This document shows, one piece after another, positions 35,628 through 44,744 of a DNA stretch of 64,000 nucleotides. The DNA comes from G963668185 sp965237445 (GTDB lineage: Bacteria; Chloroflexota; Dehalococcoidia; Lucifugimonadales; G963668185), in the NCBI GenBank assembly GCA_965237445.1, contig OZ250142.1, positions 2,604,001 through 2,668,000 on the forward strand, written 5' to 3'. Under the pieces are notes generated by a model. The model was not told the DNA's origin. It saw nothing but the letters and a program-made list of their open reading frames with translations, and ran no database searches. How positions within the stretch are numbered: the first letter of the stretch is position 1; the number at the start of each line of letters is the position of its first letter. Both the position numbers and the translations under genes were made by a program.

Positions 35628-35874
35628 GGGCCCCTCCGCTCACAGGGGGAATGAACGCGACCTCATCGCCGTCGCTAAGCCGGTGTCCGTGATCGCGGTA
35701 CTCCCGGTTCACCGCCACCACGATACTGCTGGGGTCCGATGCCAGCCTCGGGTACATCGCCGCTACCTGCGCCGCCAAGTCCCCTACCGTCGAGCTATCG
35801 GGCGCCTCCAGCTCCAGCGACCCGGTCCCCGCCCTCTCCCGGTAGCTTGCAAACAACAGAACGTTGACCTTCAG
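35611..35874 (-). CDS. moaD: Molybdopterin synthase sulphur-carrier subunit with extended C-terminus
   Basis: 87 residues if read from a CTG at 35874, which gives the normal MoaD opening (LKVNVLLFASYRERAG). The first conventional in-frame start is a TTG at 35856 and would cut the first beta strand. Two decayed copies at 38883 and 41639 keep the same CTGAAGGTCA, supporting CTG as start. MoaD must end in Gly-Gly; here G80-G81 is followed by AHDFTH because the stop lies inside moaE. Processing after Gly-Gly would be needed for activity. Confidence 0.82.
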   Translation of the reverse strand: MKVNVLLFASYRERAGTGSLELEAPDSSTVGDLAAQVAAMYPRLASDPSSIVVAVNREYRDHGHRLSDGDEVAFIPPVSGGAHDFTH

Positions 35875-36230
35875 ATGGTGTGCCCTTTCGTGCGCTGCGG
35901 CCGACCCTTACTCCGCTGACTCCCATCGGCCCGGCCCGCCGATTATACCACCGGCCGCGCGCGAAGCCGGGATCAACGGACGCTGCGCAGTGAGTCCAAT
36001 GTGCTCCAAGCCACGCGAGTGCGATACTTCGCTTTCCCGTCAGACAGCGTCACTGGCGGACCATTCCCCCAAAGAAGCAGGGATGCTTTGAGCGTCTCTG
36101 ACGTAAGCACAATTGGGTCACCGGTTGCCCCGCTTAGGAACTATCTCAAAACTCGCCTGAAGAGGGAGTACAGGGGAATACTTCCCAGTGGCAGAGGGTC
36201 TTGGGGATGTGCCCCGTTGTGGGTTCAGAG

Positions 36231-36260
36231 CCTGCCCCGTACCCTGATACGGGGGCCGAG
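36231..36260 (+). repeat. REP-like hairpin, partial copy
   Basis: GAGCCTGCCCC precedes a 7-bp stem CCCCGTA/TACGGGG (36235-36241 with 36248-36254) around a six-base loop. The GAGCCTG-CCCC part is shared with the REP-like copies at 32120 and 56033. Confidence 0.45.
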
Positions 36261-36369
36261 CCCTGCCCGTCCGAGGGTGGGTGAGCGGGACCAAGACGTC
36301 TGGACATTGGAAACGCCCCCTAACACTCACCGCTGGCAGTGATGGCTGGTCCATCTGTGCCCAGAGGAT

Positions 36370-36415
36370 GCCATGGATGCCCCGGCCGCAGTTGGGAGAC
36401 CGGGGCATCCATGGC
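36370..36415 (-). terminator. Long perfect hairpin after the peptide-binding lipoprotein gene
   Basis: A 16-bp perfect inverted repeat (GCCATGGATGCCCCGG and its complement) with a 14-base loop, 45 bases past the stop of the gene at 36461-38407. No T-run follows, so it may stabilise the mRNA end rather than terminate alone. Confidence 0.55.
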
Positions 36416-36460
36416 CTGCCTGACTATCACGAATGAGTCAGGCGTCGCCTCTTGCAGAGT

Positions 36461-38407
36461 CTACTCAAACTCCCATGACGACCGTGACGGGTGATCGAAG
36501 TCTACCCACGCCTCCATGTACATGTCTGGAATCCACTTGCCGGCGGTGAACGGGCCTGGGTTCTTTACCCACTCGGGGAACACCTGCTCGTTGGTCCAGT
36601 TGGGGACGGCCCAGTCGTATTGCATCTCAGACAGGTGTATCTGGATGTCCCGGTAGATCTGTTCTCTCTTCGTTGGATCGAGGGTACTCCGGCCCTGGAT
36701 GATCAGGTCATCCAGGAATGGGTCCGACACACCTGGCTTGTTGAACTCTGAATCGCTGTGGTAGCGGTTGTAGAAGAGGGTGTCAGCCTCCGAGAGGTTG
36801 GAATCGTACTGCACAATCAAACCGGAATTGTCTGGACCATTCTGGAAAGCCAGGAACGAAGCGCTGTCTAAGCCGACCAGCTCGGCCTCGATGCCGATTT
36901 TTCTGAGGTCGGAGACCATCCGCTCCGCTATGTCCGTTATCGCCGAGTCAGGCACCCGGATTGTCAGAGTCGTCTTGATCGGCTCCTCCGGGTCCAGCCC
37001 CAACTCTTCCTTACCCTCCCGGATGTACTGCCGGGCTTTCTCCAGGTCCATTGTGTTCTGCGGGAAGTTGAGGTAGAACTGCGCTCCATCGGGCGTCAAC
37101 TCCTCCGTGGGGACGAACAATGGGTTGTCCATGGCGGCCCAGCGGGCCGGCTGCGTCCCGCCGCAGCAGGGTGCCCATGCTTCGAAGCTGATGTCGTTGA
37201 ACAGAGCCACGCCCCAGCGGATCTTCTTGTTCTCCCAGGGGCTTCCAGGTGTCATTCTGGCGCCGTAGAAGTATGTGGTCCAGGCGCCTCCCCCAGCGGG
37301 GTGGTAGTTGTAGAGGAGCTCAGGCTTGTCGAGCAGCAGGATCATGTTGTCCTTGAGAGCTCCCCAGGCGCCCATTGCTGACCAGACAGGACCAGCGTCG
37401 AGCAGACCGGACCTGTACGCCGCAATTGCCGCCGGCTCGTCGGCAATCTCTATCGCGTAGACCTTCTGGATGTAGGGCAGGTCTTCCCCGGTCACCCCGT
37501 TTGGCCCACGCCAGTAGTCCTCATGCCGGACTTGTACGGCCATGCCGCCGACCTCGTAGGACTCAAAATACCACGGGCCGGTTCCGATCAAACTGTCCCA
37601 GTCGTCCAGTCCGCCGAAATCCTGCTCGACCTCCGGAGCCTGGATGGCGTACTCGGGGCGTCCAATCACGCTCATGAATGGAGAGAAGGGCTCCTTGAAC
37701 TTGAACTCGACAGTGTAGTTGTCATGTGCCGTGATGCTGTCAAGCGGTCCAAGCGTCCCACCGTGCCTGCCACCGGGGCGCAGGCGGCGCTCGAAGCTGT
37801 AGACCACGTCGTCCGCCACGAACTCCCGTCCGTTCACAGGGGATGTGTCGTGGAACTTCACACCCTTCCTGAGTTGAAAGACGATGGTCCTGTCGTCAAG
37901 AAACTCCCACGACGTAGCCAAGCTCGGGAGCGGTCTAAGGTCCCAGGGCTCCATCGGGTTGTCAGCTCGGAAGCGCACCAGGGAGTCAAGCGCCATCCGG
38001 GCGGTCCAGGTCGGGCTCTGCTTGTCGGGGTCCCAGTTAGTAGGATATTCGCTTCGCAGCCTGAGAATGCTGTTACGGTTTGGCGGATCATTCGTCCAAA
38101 CCGACAACCCCCGCGCCTTGAAGATGTTGTCCTCGTTTATCTCGGAAGCCGAAGTTATGAAGATCTCTCCAACCACCGGCTTGGCCACGTAGACGCCGGC
38201 CTCCACTGCCTCCTCTACGTCAGACTCCATTTCCGTGGACACCTCGGTGGTCTCTTCTTCTTGGGAAATCTCCTCCGCCTGGGTCGCCTCGCTTGTTGTC
38301 TCTTCCGCCTCTTCCTCCACCCCTCTGCATGCGGCCATTGCCATAACCATTGCCACTACGGCAAACAGGTAGGCAGACACCAATCCTATGCGTTTTAACG
38401 AGTGCAT
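36461..38407 (-). CDS. Peptide/nickel-type ABC transporter substrate-binding lipoprotein
   Basis: 648 residues. Signal peptide with lipobox AMAAC (C28), followed by a very acidic linker of Glu/Thr to about residue 80, then an SBP_bac_5 domain (SLVRFRADNPMEPWDLRPLPSLATSWEF, VKFHDTSPVNGREFVADDV). This family captures oligopeptides or other solutes outside the membrane for an ABC importer. No permease or ATPase gene is adjacent, so it acts with components encoded elsewhere. ATG 38407 has AGGAGG five bases upstream. Confidence 0.88.
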   Translation of the reverse strand: MHSLKRIGLVSAYLFAVVAMVMAMAACRGVEEEAEETTSEATQAEEISQEEETTEVSTEMESDVEEAVEAGVYVAKPVVGEIFITSASEINEDNIFKARGLSVWTNDPPNRNSILRLRSEYPTNWDPDKQSPTWTARMALDSLVRFRADNPMEPWDLRPLPSLATSWEFLDDRTIVFQLRKGVKFHDTSPVNGREFVADDVVYSFERRLRPGGRHGGTLGPLDSITAHDNYTVEFKFKEPFSPFMSVIGRPEYAIQAPEVEQDFGGLDDWDSLIGTGPWYFESYEVGGMAVQVRHEDYWRGPNGVTGEDLPYIQKVYAIEIADEPAAIAAYRSGLLDAGPVWSAMGAWGALKDNMILLLDKPELLYNYHPAGGGAWTTYFYGARMTPGSPWENKKIRWGVALFNDISFEAWAPCCGGTQPARWAAMDNPLFVPTEELTPDGAQFYLNFPQNTMDLEKARQYIREGKEELGLDPEEPIKTTLTIRVPDSAITDIAERMVSDLRKIGIEAELVGLDSASFLAFQNGPDNSGLIVQYDSNLSEADTLFYNRYHSDSEFNKPGVSDPFLDDLIIQGRSTLDPTKREQIYRDIQIHLSEMQYDWAVPNWTNEQVFPEWVKNPGPFTAGKWIPDMYMEAWVDFDHPSRSSWEFE

Positions 38408-38556
38408 GTAGACCTCCTACACTAGCTACTCCAGAAACGGCCACAATTCGCCGACTCTAGAACAACCAAATGGCACCTCCTGCTCCCGCAGCGTGACTCA
38501 GGTCACAGTCGAAAACATTTGAGTCCATGACTACGCAATCATCAATCACGGGTACC

Positions 38557-38883
38557 CTAACAATGAGGCCTTATAGGTGTCAAATAGATGTATCCGTTCT
38601 TCCAGATCGGCAATGTTTGCTTGATACGATCGGCCACCTGCGCGCAAGTTCGAAGCGCCGCCTCACGGTGCGGTGAGCCGTCGCTCAGCACGTGGCCATG
38701 CTCGCGGTACTCCCGGTTCACCGCCACGACGATGCCGCTCGGGTCCGACACCAGCCCCGGGTACATTGCCGACACCTGCGCTGCCACATCCCCGGCCGTC
38801 GACCCATTCGGCGAGCCCAGCTCCAGCGACCCGGCCCTCGCCTTCTCACGGTAGCTGGCGAACAACAGAACGGTGACCTTCAG
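38557..38883 (-). pseudogene. moaD-moaE chimera, decayed copy 2
   Basis: From the conserved CTGAAGGTCA at 38883, MoaD is readable (LKVTVLLFASYREKARAG to EHGHVLSDG), then the frame jumps directly into MoaE (SPHREAALRTCAQVADRIKQ, LPIWKNGYI) and ends after unrelated residues. The missing part is MoaD's last third, including Gly-Gly, and MoaE's first 90 residues. A deletion at short homology within a duplicate of 35175-35874 explains it. It cannot make active molybdopterin synthase. Confidence 0.8.
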
Positions 38884-39324
38884 ATGGCATCCCCTTCGTA
38901 TCTCCGATGAGCCGCTAGCCTCCGCCGGCCCGCTGATTGGAGTACCCGCCGTACTGACGGCCGGAAGCCCAGGGCCATCTACACTAGGCGGCCTCGCCGG
39001 AGAGTTGGCACTCGACTGAAGTGCTGCGGCACTCTTGGGACCAGGTGCGGAAAACTCACCAGGCTCCGTCCACCGTTCTGGCAGATTGCGGTGTCTGAGC
39101 TTAAGGCGTATGCAATGCCCAATAGCCAATGGGCTGCTGGCCCAGACTGCCGGGTTGCGGGGTTTGAGTTCCACCTGGCCGGGCCGGCATCATCTGGATG
39201 CGATGCACCAGTATCGGCGATGACCGGAGGCAACGTGCTTGGGACATGCGGTGCGAACAGGCATTCATTTACAATGGCGGACCAGGACCGTACGCGAATT
39301 CAAGACCCAAGAAGGGATCTCAGA
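38884..39324. other. Intergenic region upstream of acetyl-CoA synthetase
   Basis: About 440 bases. The first part (38884-38950) still resembles the upstream flank of moaD copy 1. The rest contains in-frame extension codons of the acs reading frame (from 39091) but no ribosome site until GAAGGGA at 39311. Nothing else recognised. Confidence 0.4.
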
Positions 39325-41413
39325 ATGGCTGCCCAAGCAGACGATGTGAAGCTATCCGAGATTCACTGGCAGGAAGAGGAGCTGATACAGCCCCCGCCGG
39401 CCTTCATAGCCCAGGCCAACATGGCCGACCCGGCGGCTTTCGAGCGTTTCGGCCCGCGGAACTGGCCGGACAGCTTCCGAGAGTACGCCGAGCTGCTTGA
39501 CTGGGACAGGTACTGGCACACCACCGTCGATACCTCGAACCCGCCCTTCTACAACTGGTGGGTCGGCGGCAGGCTTAACGCCTCCTACAACTGCGTCGAC
39601 CGGCACCTAGCCGAGCACCGCAACAAGGCTGCGTTGATCTTCGTGCCGGAGCCGGAGGACGAGCCGCACGAGGCGGTTACCTACCAGGAGCTCTGGGTCA
39701 GGGTGAACGAGTTCGCCGCGGTCCTGCGTGAGGCCGGTCTGAAGGCTGGCGACCGCGTGACGCTGCACATGCCCATGGTCCCGGAGTTGCCGGTCACCAT
39801 GCTCGCCTGCGCCCGGCTTGGTGTGGTGCATTCCCAGGTCTTCGGCGGCTTCTCAGGCGCCGCGTGCGGTGACCGCATAGTTGATTCTGAAAGCCGTGTG
39901 CTGATCACTTCCGACGCGTACTGGCGGGCCGGACGGCTGATCGACCACAAGGGCAAGGCGGACATCGCGGTCCGGCGCGCCGCCGAGGCGGGCCATACCG
40001 TGGACAAGGTGCTCGTGTGGCGCCGGTACCCCGGCCAGTTCAACTCCGAAACGCCAATGGCCGGCGGCCGCGACTACTTCGTAGACGACCTGCTTGCCGA
40101 GCATCGAGGTGAGCGTGTGGACCCGGTGTCCCTGCCCTCAGAGGCGCCTCTCTTCATCATGTACACCTCGGGCACCACCGCTATGCCCAAGGGCTGCCAG
40201 CACTCCACCGGCGGCTACATGTCCTATGTGGCGGGCACCACCAGGTACTACCTGGACATTCACCCTGAAGACGTCTACTGGTGCATGGCCGATATCGGCT
40301 GGATAACCGGTCACTCTTACATCGTGTACGGTCCGCTCTCGATTGCCGCCACAACCGTGGTCTTTGAGGGCGCGCCCAACTTCCCCGACGCAGGCCGCCC
40401 GTGGCGAATCGCCGAGCAGCTTGGGGTGAACATCTTCCACACCGCGCCAACCGCCATCCGCATGCTGCGCAAGTTTGGTCCCGACGAGCCTGCGAAGTAC
40501 GACTTCCAGTTCAAGCACATGACCACCGTTGGAGAGCCAATCGAACCGGAAGTCTGGCGCTGGTACTACGACAAGATCGGCAAGGGCAGGGCCGTAATCG
40601 TCGATACCTGGTGGCAGACGGAGACCGGCGGCTTCATCGGGACAACCCTGCCCGCCCTTCAGGGAATGAAGCCCGGCAGTTGCGGCCCGGGCGCCTCTCG
40701 GCATTCAGCCGGTCGTGCTCAACGACGACGGCCAGCCGGTGTCGCCGGGCAGCGCCGGCAACATCTGCATAGCTAATCCCTGGCCGGGAATGATGCAGAC
40801 CATCTACGGAGACCCCGACCGCTTCATCGAGACCTATTACGCGAAGTTCGCGAAGCTAGATAGCAAGGACTGGCGCGACTGGCCTTACGTCACCGGAGAT
40901 GGCGCCACCATGTCCGAAGACGGGTACATTCGAATCCTGGGCAGAGTCGACGACGTGATCAACGTGGCGGGCCATCGCCTGGGCACGAAGGAACTGGAGT
41001 CGGCGGCGCTCACCGTCCCTGCGGTCAGCGAGGCGGCGGCCGTCCCCGCTTACGACGAGCTGAAAGGCCGGGTGCCCGAACTATACGTCTCTCTCCAGCC
41101 GGGCTATGACGGCTCGGACGTTGAAGACCAGGTCAAGAAGACAATCAACGAGCTCATCGGGCCGATTGCCCGCCCGGCGCATGTCTGGGTAACTACCGAC
41201 CTGCCCAAGACGCGATCGGGGAAGATCATGCGCCGTGTCGTGGCGGCGATCTCCAACTTCATGGACCCGGGAGACACCACCACGCTTGCAAACCCCGAAA
41301 TCGTTGAGGAGATCGACAGGCAGGTCCGCGAGGCCAAGGCCGGGATGGGTATAGCCCCAGAGGAAGAGCGCCGCAAGCTCGAAATGGAAGTCGAGGCCTA
41401 CGGAGAGACCTAG
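39325..41413 (+). CDS. acs: Acetyl-CoA synthetase (AMP-forming), frameshifted
   Basis: Activates acetate or a similar acid to acyl-CoA through an acyl-AMP. ATG 39325 has GAAGGGA upstream. The first frame runs to about 40690 and includes YTSGTTAMPKG (the usual Gly-Lys replaced by Ala-Met), DIGWITGHSY and the DTWWQTETGG motif. An extra base in the run CCCGGG at 40686-40691 shifts the frame; the second frame continues GIQPVVLNDDGQPV to the stop, with catalytic lysine in TRSGKIMRR. Joined length is about 695 residues, close to family size. A single-base lesion in an otherwise perfect gene may be an assembly error. Confidence 0.85.
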
Positions 41414-41529
41414 CGGGTCATACGCCAGTCCCTGCGATGATTGGACGAGAGAGTTAGTCTGCCCCCAATATCCCTTAACACCCAGGTGGTAAAGCTTCCC
41501 GAGAGCGCAGCCGAAGCGATCGCACAAAT

Positions 41530-41639
41530 CTAGCCGAGGTTGCCGCCACGTCCCCAGCAGTCGAGCCATCCGCCGCGCTCAGCCAATGCGACCCGGTCCC
41601 CCCACGACAGCTCGCAAACAAGAGAACCGTGACCTTCAG
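41530..41639 (-). pseudogene. moaD remnant, decayed copy 3
   Basis: Starting at the shared CTGAAGGTCA (41639) the translation LKVTVLLFASCRGGTG then ADGSTAGDVAATSA follows MoaD for about 35 codons and then diverges. The upstream flank (GCAAGAAGGGGAT) also matches copy 2. It is the most decayed of three copies lying about 3 kb apart. Confidence 0.65.
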
Positions 41640-41822
41640 CGGGGATCCCCTTCTTGCGCTCCGACCCGTCCGCGACCCCAACGGCCTCCACCAATTCGAC
41701 GCCCCGAATCTTACTACCGGGAGTATGTGGGAGTCGCGGCTCCGTTGACGAAGCTGCATCGGCAAAGGAAGACTGCTGTCGACATGATACGCGGGCGCAA
41801 CAATGTGACAGTGGGTAGGCAA

Positions 41823-42413
41823 TCAAGAGCGCCTAAAGTGTTCCAGTATGTTGGGTAATCGTACATGTCCCCAACACGCTTGGGTCAACATTGAACCTTG
41901 GGGCGGGAATGCTCCGTGAATCGTCTTCATGCCCTGAGTACTCAGGAACTCTACCACGGGAACGAAGTCGCGGTCCGATGAAAGTAGAACGGCCACGTCA
42001 TAGTTTTCGGCCCAAGCCAATTTGATCATATCGGTTGCGATGCGTGTATCTACACCCTTTTCCTCAGTGCCCCTCAAATCCGCAAGACAATTCCGACACT
42101 GTGTCATCTCTTGGTGGCAAGATGGGCAGAACAGCCCCTTGAGTCTGCGTTGCCGGGGAATCATGGTGACCTGTACACCTGCAAACCTGTTGAGCGTATT
42201 TGCAGCCCATCGGCGAAGGCCTTCGTCCTTTTTGCTGGAGGGGTCAAACGATCCATATACATTCATGCCTTGATAGGAAATCAAGGCATCTGGGTCAACG
42301 GTGAGCAACGCCCTGCGTGCGATTTCAGGCCCCAATCGCTGCCAGTCGATCTTGAACCCGGAGGCTAGGCTGTTTACAGTAAGCTGAAAGTTCCAGAAAT
42401 CAACGAACACCAT
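41823..42413 (-). CDS. NYN-domain (PIN-like) nuclease with zinc knuckle
   Basis: 196 residues from ATG 42413; an upstream in-frame TTG at 42476 would add 21 residues. NYN domains are metal-dependent RNases: acidic residues in VFVDFWNF, the KGVDTRIATDMIKLA segment and SSDRDFVPVVEFL form the active site. A CPSCHQEMTQCRNC insert in the middle would bind zinc, as in some NYN/LabA-type proteins. The protein is soluble. It lies next to a membrane HNH protein and toxin-antitoxin remnants in an accessory patch, so a defence or RNA-turnover role is plausible. Confidence 0.78.
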   Translation of the reverse strand: MVFVDFWNFQLTVNSLASGFKIDWQRLGPEIARRALLTVDPDALISYQGMNVYGSFDPSSKKDEGLRRWAANTLNRFAGVQVTMIPRQRRLKGLFCPSCHQEMTQCRNCLADLRGTEEKGVDTRIATDMIKLAWAENYDVAVLLSSDRDFVPVVEFLSTQGMKTIHGAFPPQGSMLTQACWGHVRLPNILEHFRRS

Positions 42414-42481
42414 CACACACACGAATGCGGTGTTGCGCTCGTGGGTCGGGTAGCATCGCTTGGGCACACCCACCAAAAATA

Positions 42482-42504
42482 CAGGGACGCTAAACGCGTC
42501 CCTG
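42482..42504 (-). terminator. Compact hairpin upstream of the NYN gene
   Basis: CAGGGACGC and its complement GCGTCCCTG pair around a five-base loop (TAAAC). It lies in the 250-base gap between the HNH gene and the NYN gene, both on the minus strand. It may end HNH transcripts or act in the NYN leader. No strong T-run. Confidence 0.45.
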
Positions 42505-42728
42505 GGGTGCTAATAGTCGGGTCACCGCTTGCCCCGTTTGATCGGGCGGCCACCCGATGGGTGTTGATTATGTAACTCTACTCGTAAGGGACTATGCCGT
42601 CAACCAGCCTGTCACTATCAATGGCGGACAGCTCCTCAAGGAGCCAGTGGCAATACAGTGGAGGCTACCCTTCACTGTGCTGGCAACTCAAGACCCCTCG
42701 GAGTGACTCGGCCTCGCATTGCATTTCC

Positions 42729-43448
42729 TTACGCCTCGTCTTCTATCATTGCTCCTGTGGTGTGAGCTCTGAACCAAACTCCGAATCCTGCACTTCCACC
42801 GAAGAACAACGATGGCAACAGAAGGAGAAAGCCCTCAGCGTCCACTGACGCAAGAGAAAACAGGATGACGACAGCAATTGCAACGCCTAGTATGGCGCAA
42901 CCAGAGGTGACTTTGCTCCGTTTGGAAATGAAACGGGTGCGCCTGAATTGACGAACACTATCCATTGCAGTTGTGAGCTGAGTCTCTTCCCTAAAGTCAC
43001 GCTGTTCTATGGGCCGCCTCGGCGGCGTCAATTGTCTCTGAGGAACTAGGCGAGAGTATCGAGCTCTGAACTCAGCATCGGTCTGATCTCCCTTGCGCTG
43101 ATTGCATGGCCGACATATTACTTGGAGATTGCTTGCCTCGTTGGAGCCTCCCCTCACCACCGGCGTCATGTGGTCGATGTCGAAGCTAGGAGCAGTCCGG
43201 CGTTTGCCACAATACGCACAGACGTTGTTCTGTCGTCTCATCAACTGCCGCTTTAGGCTTTTAGGCCAGGTTACTCTCTCAGTCGGCCGAATTGTGCGCT
43301 CATCGGTCCGAGTGCGTAGCATAAGCCAAATTAGCGTATCTGCTAACCACAATGAGGCCAGTACTACCCAAGAAACTACGACCGCGAAGAGCTGAGCGTA
43401 CTTCGACTGTGGAGCAACTTCGGTTAAGCCATCTTCTCGATCATTCAC
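42729..43448 (-). CDS. Membrane-anchored HNH endonuclease
   Basis: 239 residues. One hydrophobic helix at about 17-44, then an HNH domain at 70-125 (C77-AYC-G, DIDHMTPVVRGG, N107, C112-RPC-N), a basic linker, and two more hydrophobic helices at about 183-228. HNH nucleases cut DNA with a His-metal finger, and zinc is held by the four cysteines. Tethering the domain between membrane helices is unusual and recalls anti-invader proteins that act at the membrane. Its neighbours are an NYN nuclease and decayed vapBC. The start at 43448 has only a weak ribosome site. Confidence 0.75.
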   Translation of the reverse strand: MNDREDGLTEVAPQSKYAQLFAVVVSWVVLASLWLADTLIWLMLRTRTDERTIRPTERVTWPKSLKRQLMRRQNNVCAYCGKRRTAPSFDIDHMTPVVRGGSNEASNLQVICRPCNQRKGDQTDAEFRARYSRLVPQRQLTPPRRPIEQRDFREETQLTTAMDSVRQFRRTRFISKRSKVTSGCAILGVAIAVVILFSLASVDAEGFLLLLPSLFFGGSAGFGVWFRAHTTGAMIEDEA

Positions 43449-43682
43449 TTAAACATCTCCTCAAATCTTGCGGCCATACTCGAGGATCGGGCCGTGATCA
43501 CGGTAGTTCTAGCAAGGATGGCAATACATGTGTGATCCAGCCAATCAACAGCGTGAATCCCTTTTAACTCCGAGTTGAACTCGCAATCTCGGTGCTCGCG
43601 AATGATGTTGCGGCAGGTTCAAGGGATAGAAGAACCAATCATCGGGGACCGCCCTAAGTCCACCCTGCGGATAGGCCCCCCC

Positions 43683-44111
43683 TCACAGCGGGTTGCGCCA
43701 CCGCAGGCCAGGAAACCGAGCGAAGTCCGAGTCGTTCGAGTGCAGCTCCGCCTGGTACTCGATCGCGATCGCGGCAAGGTGCGCGTCCATGACCAGCTTG
43801 CCGCCCTACGTCCTACCGCTTCCAGCAGCCTGCGCACATGGCGTCAGGTGTTGGGAGCCTGGATTAATCGGCACGATGTGAGGGAGATTGAACCAACCAC
43901 TCACCCAGTCAACTGCCTGTGCCGTAGCGACGGGTCGAGCAAGCATCCTGCGGTTGGTCAACAGCCTCACGAATGCGGTCGACACCACCCACGGTATGCC
44001 TACACGTTCGGCGCCGTTTACGAGTCCCTCCCACCAACGGCGGGCAGGCTCGTGCATGATAGCCCTGACGTTGAAGGCGTAGATCAGCAGGTTGGCGTCG
44101 GGGACGATCAC
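43683..44111 (-). pseudogene. VapC-like PIN toxin, two frameshifts
   Basis: From GTG 44111 the PIN opening IVPDANLLIYAFNV is clear and runs to PGSQHLT. The frame then shifts to HVRRLLEAVG, and again to GGKLVMDAHLAAIAIEY through HSNDSDFARFPGLRWRNPL and TGA at 43683. All PIN acidic positions are still readable across the three frames, so decay is recent or two base-calling errors exist. It overlaps the stop of the antitoxin gene (GTGA), the usual vapBC arrangement. Confidence 0.75.
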
Positions 44112-44368
44112 ATCCCACCCCTCTTGAGGAAGTTCTCTATGTCTTCCTCTTCGAGCAGGTCCTTAAGTCTCATTTGATCGACGCCGGGCGCAAACTCGCT
44201 ATCGATCGGTGTGACGCGGTACTTGGGCCGAGGCGCCTCGCGGATGCCGGGCGACATCCCTCGTCGCAGCGTGTCGTTAACCACCTGCTTGAATGAACAC
44301 CCCTGGATCCGGGCCTGCTCCTTCAGATAATCACCTATGTCATTGTCCAGTGTCAGTGTCGTTCGCAT
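44108..44368 (-). CDS. VapB-like ribbon-helix-helix antitoxin, intact copy
   Basis: 86 residues. The N-terminus MRTTLTLDNDIGDYLKEQA is a ribbon-helix-helix DNA-binding strand and helix. The tail (VDQMRLKDLLEEEDIENFLKRGG) would wrap the PIN toxin. It overlaps the vapC pseudogene by four bases. With its toxin broken, it can only act as an orphan antitoxin or repressor. Confidence 0.8.
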   Translation of the reverse strand: MRTTLTLDNDIGDYLKEQARIQGCSFKQVVNDTLRRGMSPGIREAPRPKYRVTPIDSEFAPGVDQMRLKDLLEEEDIENFLKRGGM

Positions 44369-44420
44369 GTGAGTTTCCTTGTACTCGGATGTTCGTCTCG
44401 TTCAATGGGAGTAGCAAGCT

Positions 44421-44465
44421 ACCGCTTCCAGCGTAGATCAACAGGTTGGCGTCGGGAACAATCAC
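44421..44465 (-). pseudogene. Second vapC, reduced to its first and some internal bases
   Basis: GTG at 44465 begins IVPDANLLIYA exactly as in the first vapC. After the 12th codon the sequence jumps to the TGGAAGCGGTA block, which in the first copy lies roughly 240 bases downstream. An internal deletion between GATCTACGC and TGGAAGCGGTA explains it. Confidence 0.65.
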
Positions 44466-44723
44466 ATCCCGCCCTTCTTGAGGAAGTGCTCAATGTCCTC
44501 CTCTTCGAGCAGGTCCTTCAACTTCAGTGGGTCTACGCCAGGAATAAACCCGCCGCGGATGGGATTCACCCTATACTTGGGCCGCGGGGCCTCCCGCAAT
44601 CCCGGTGACATTCCCCCGCCGCCGCGTTTCGCTTACTATCTGCTTGAACGGCTTGCCCAGCAGCCGGGCCTGCTGATTCAGGAAGTCTGCTACGTCGGCA
44701 TCAAGAGTCAATGTGGTCCTCAT
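44462..44723 (-). pseudogene. Second vapB, frameshifted in a G run
   Basis: ATG 44723 starts MRTTLTLDADVADFLNQQA, a paralogue of the intact antitoxin. A run of five G (four expected) shifts the frame after about 32 codons; in the other frame GMSPGLREAPRPKY through LKDLLEEEDIEHFLKKGGM continues to TGA at 44462. It belongs to a duplicated vapBC module. Confidence 0.75.
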
Positions 44724-44744
44724 GTAGACATCATGATGCCTTAA

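Larger units (their letters stand above)
35875..36460. other. Intergenic region with repeat and long hairpin
   Basis: About 585 bases. It contains the moaDE promoter side (35875-35960), a REP-like hairpin at 36231-36260 and the 16-bp stem at 36370-36415. Small open frames here lack start signals and are not called. Confidence 0.5.
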
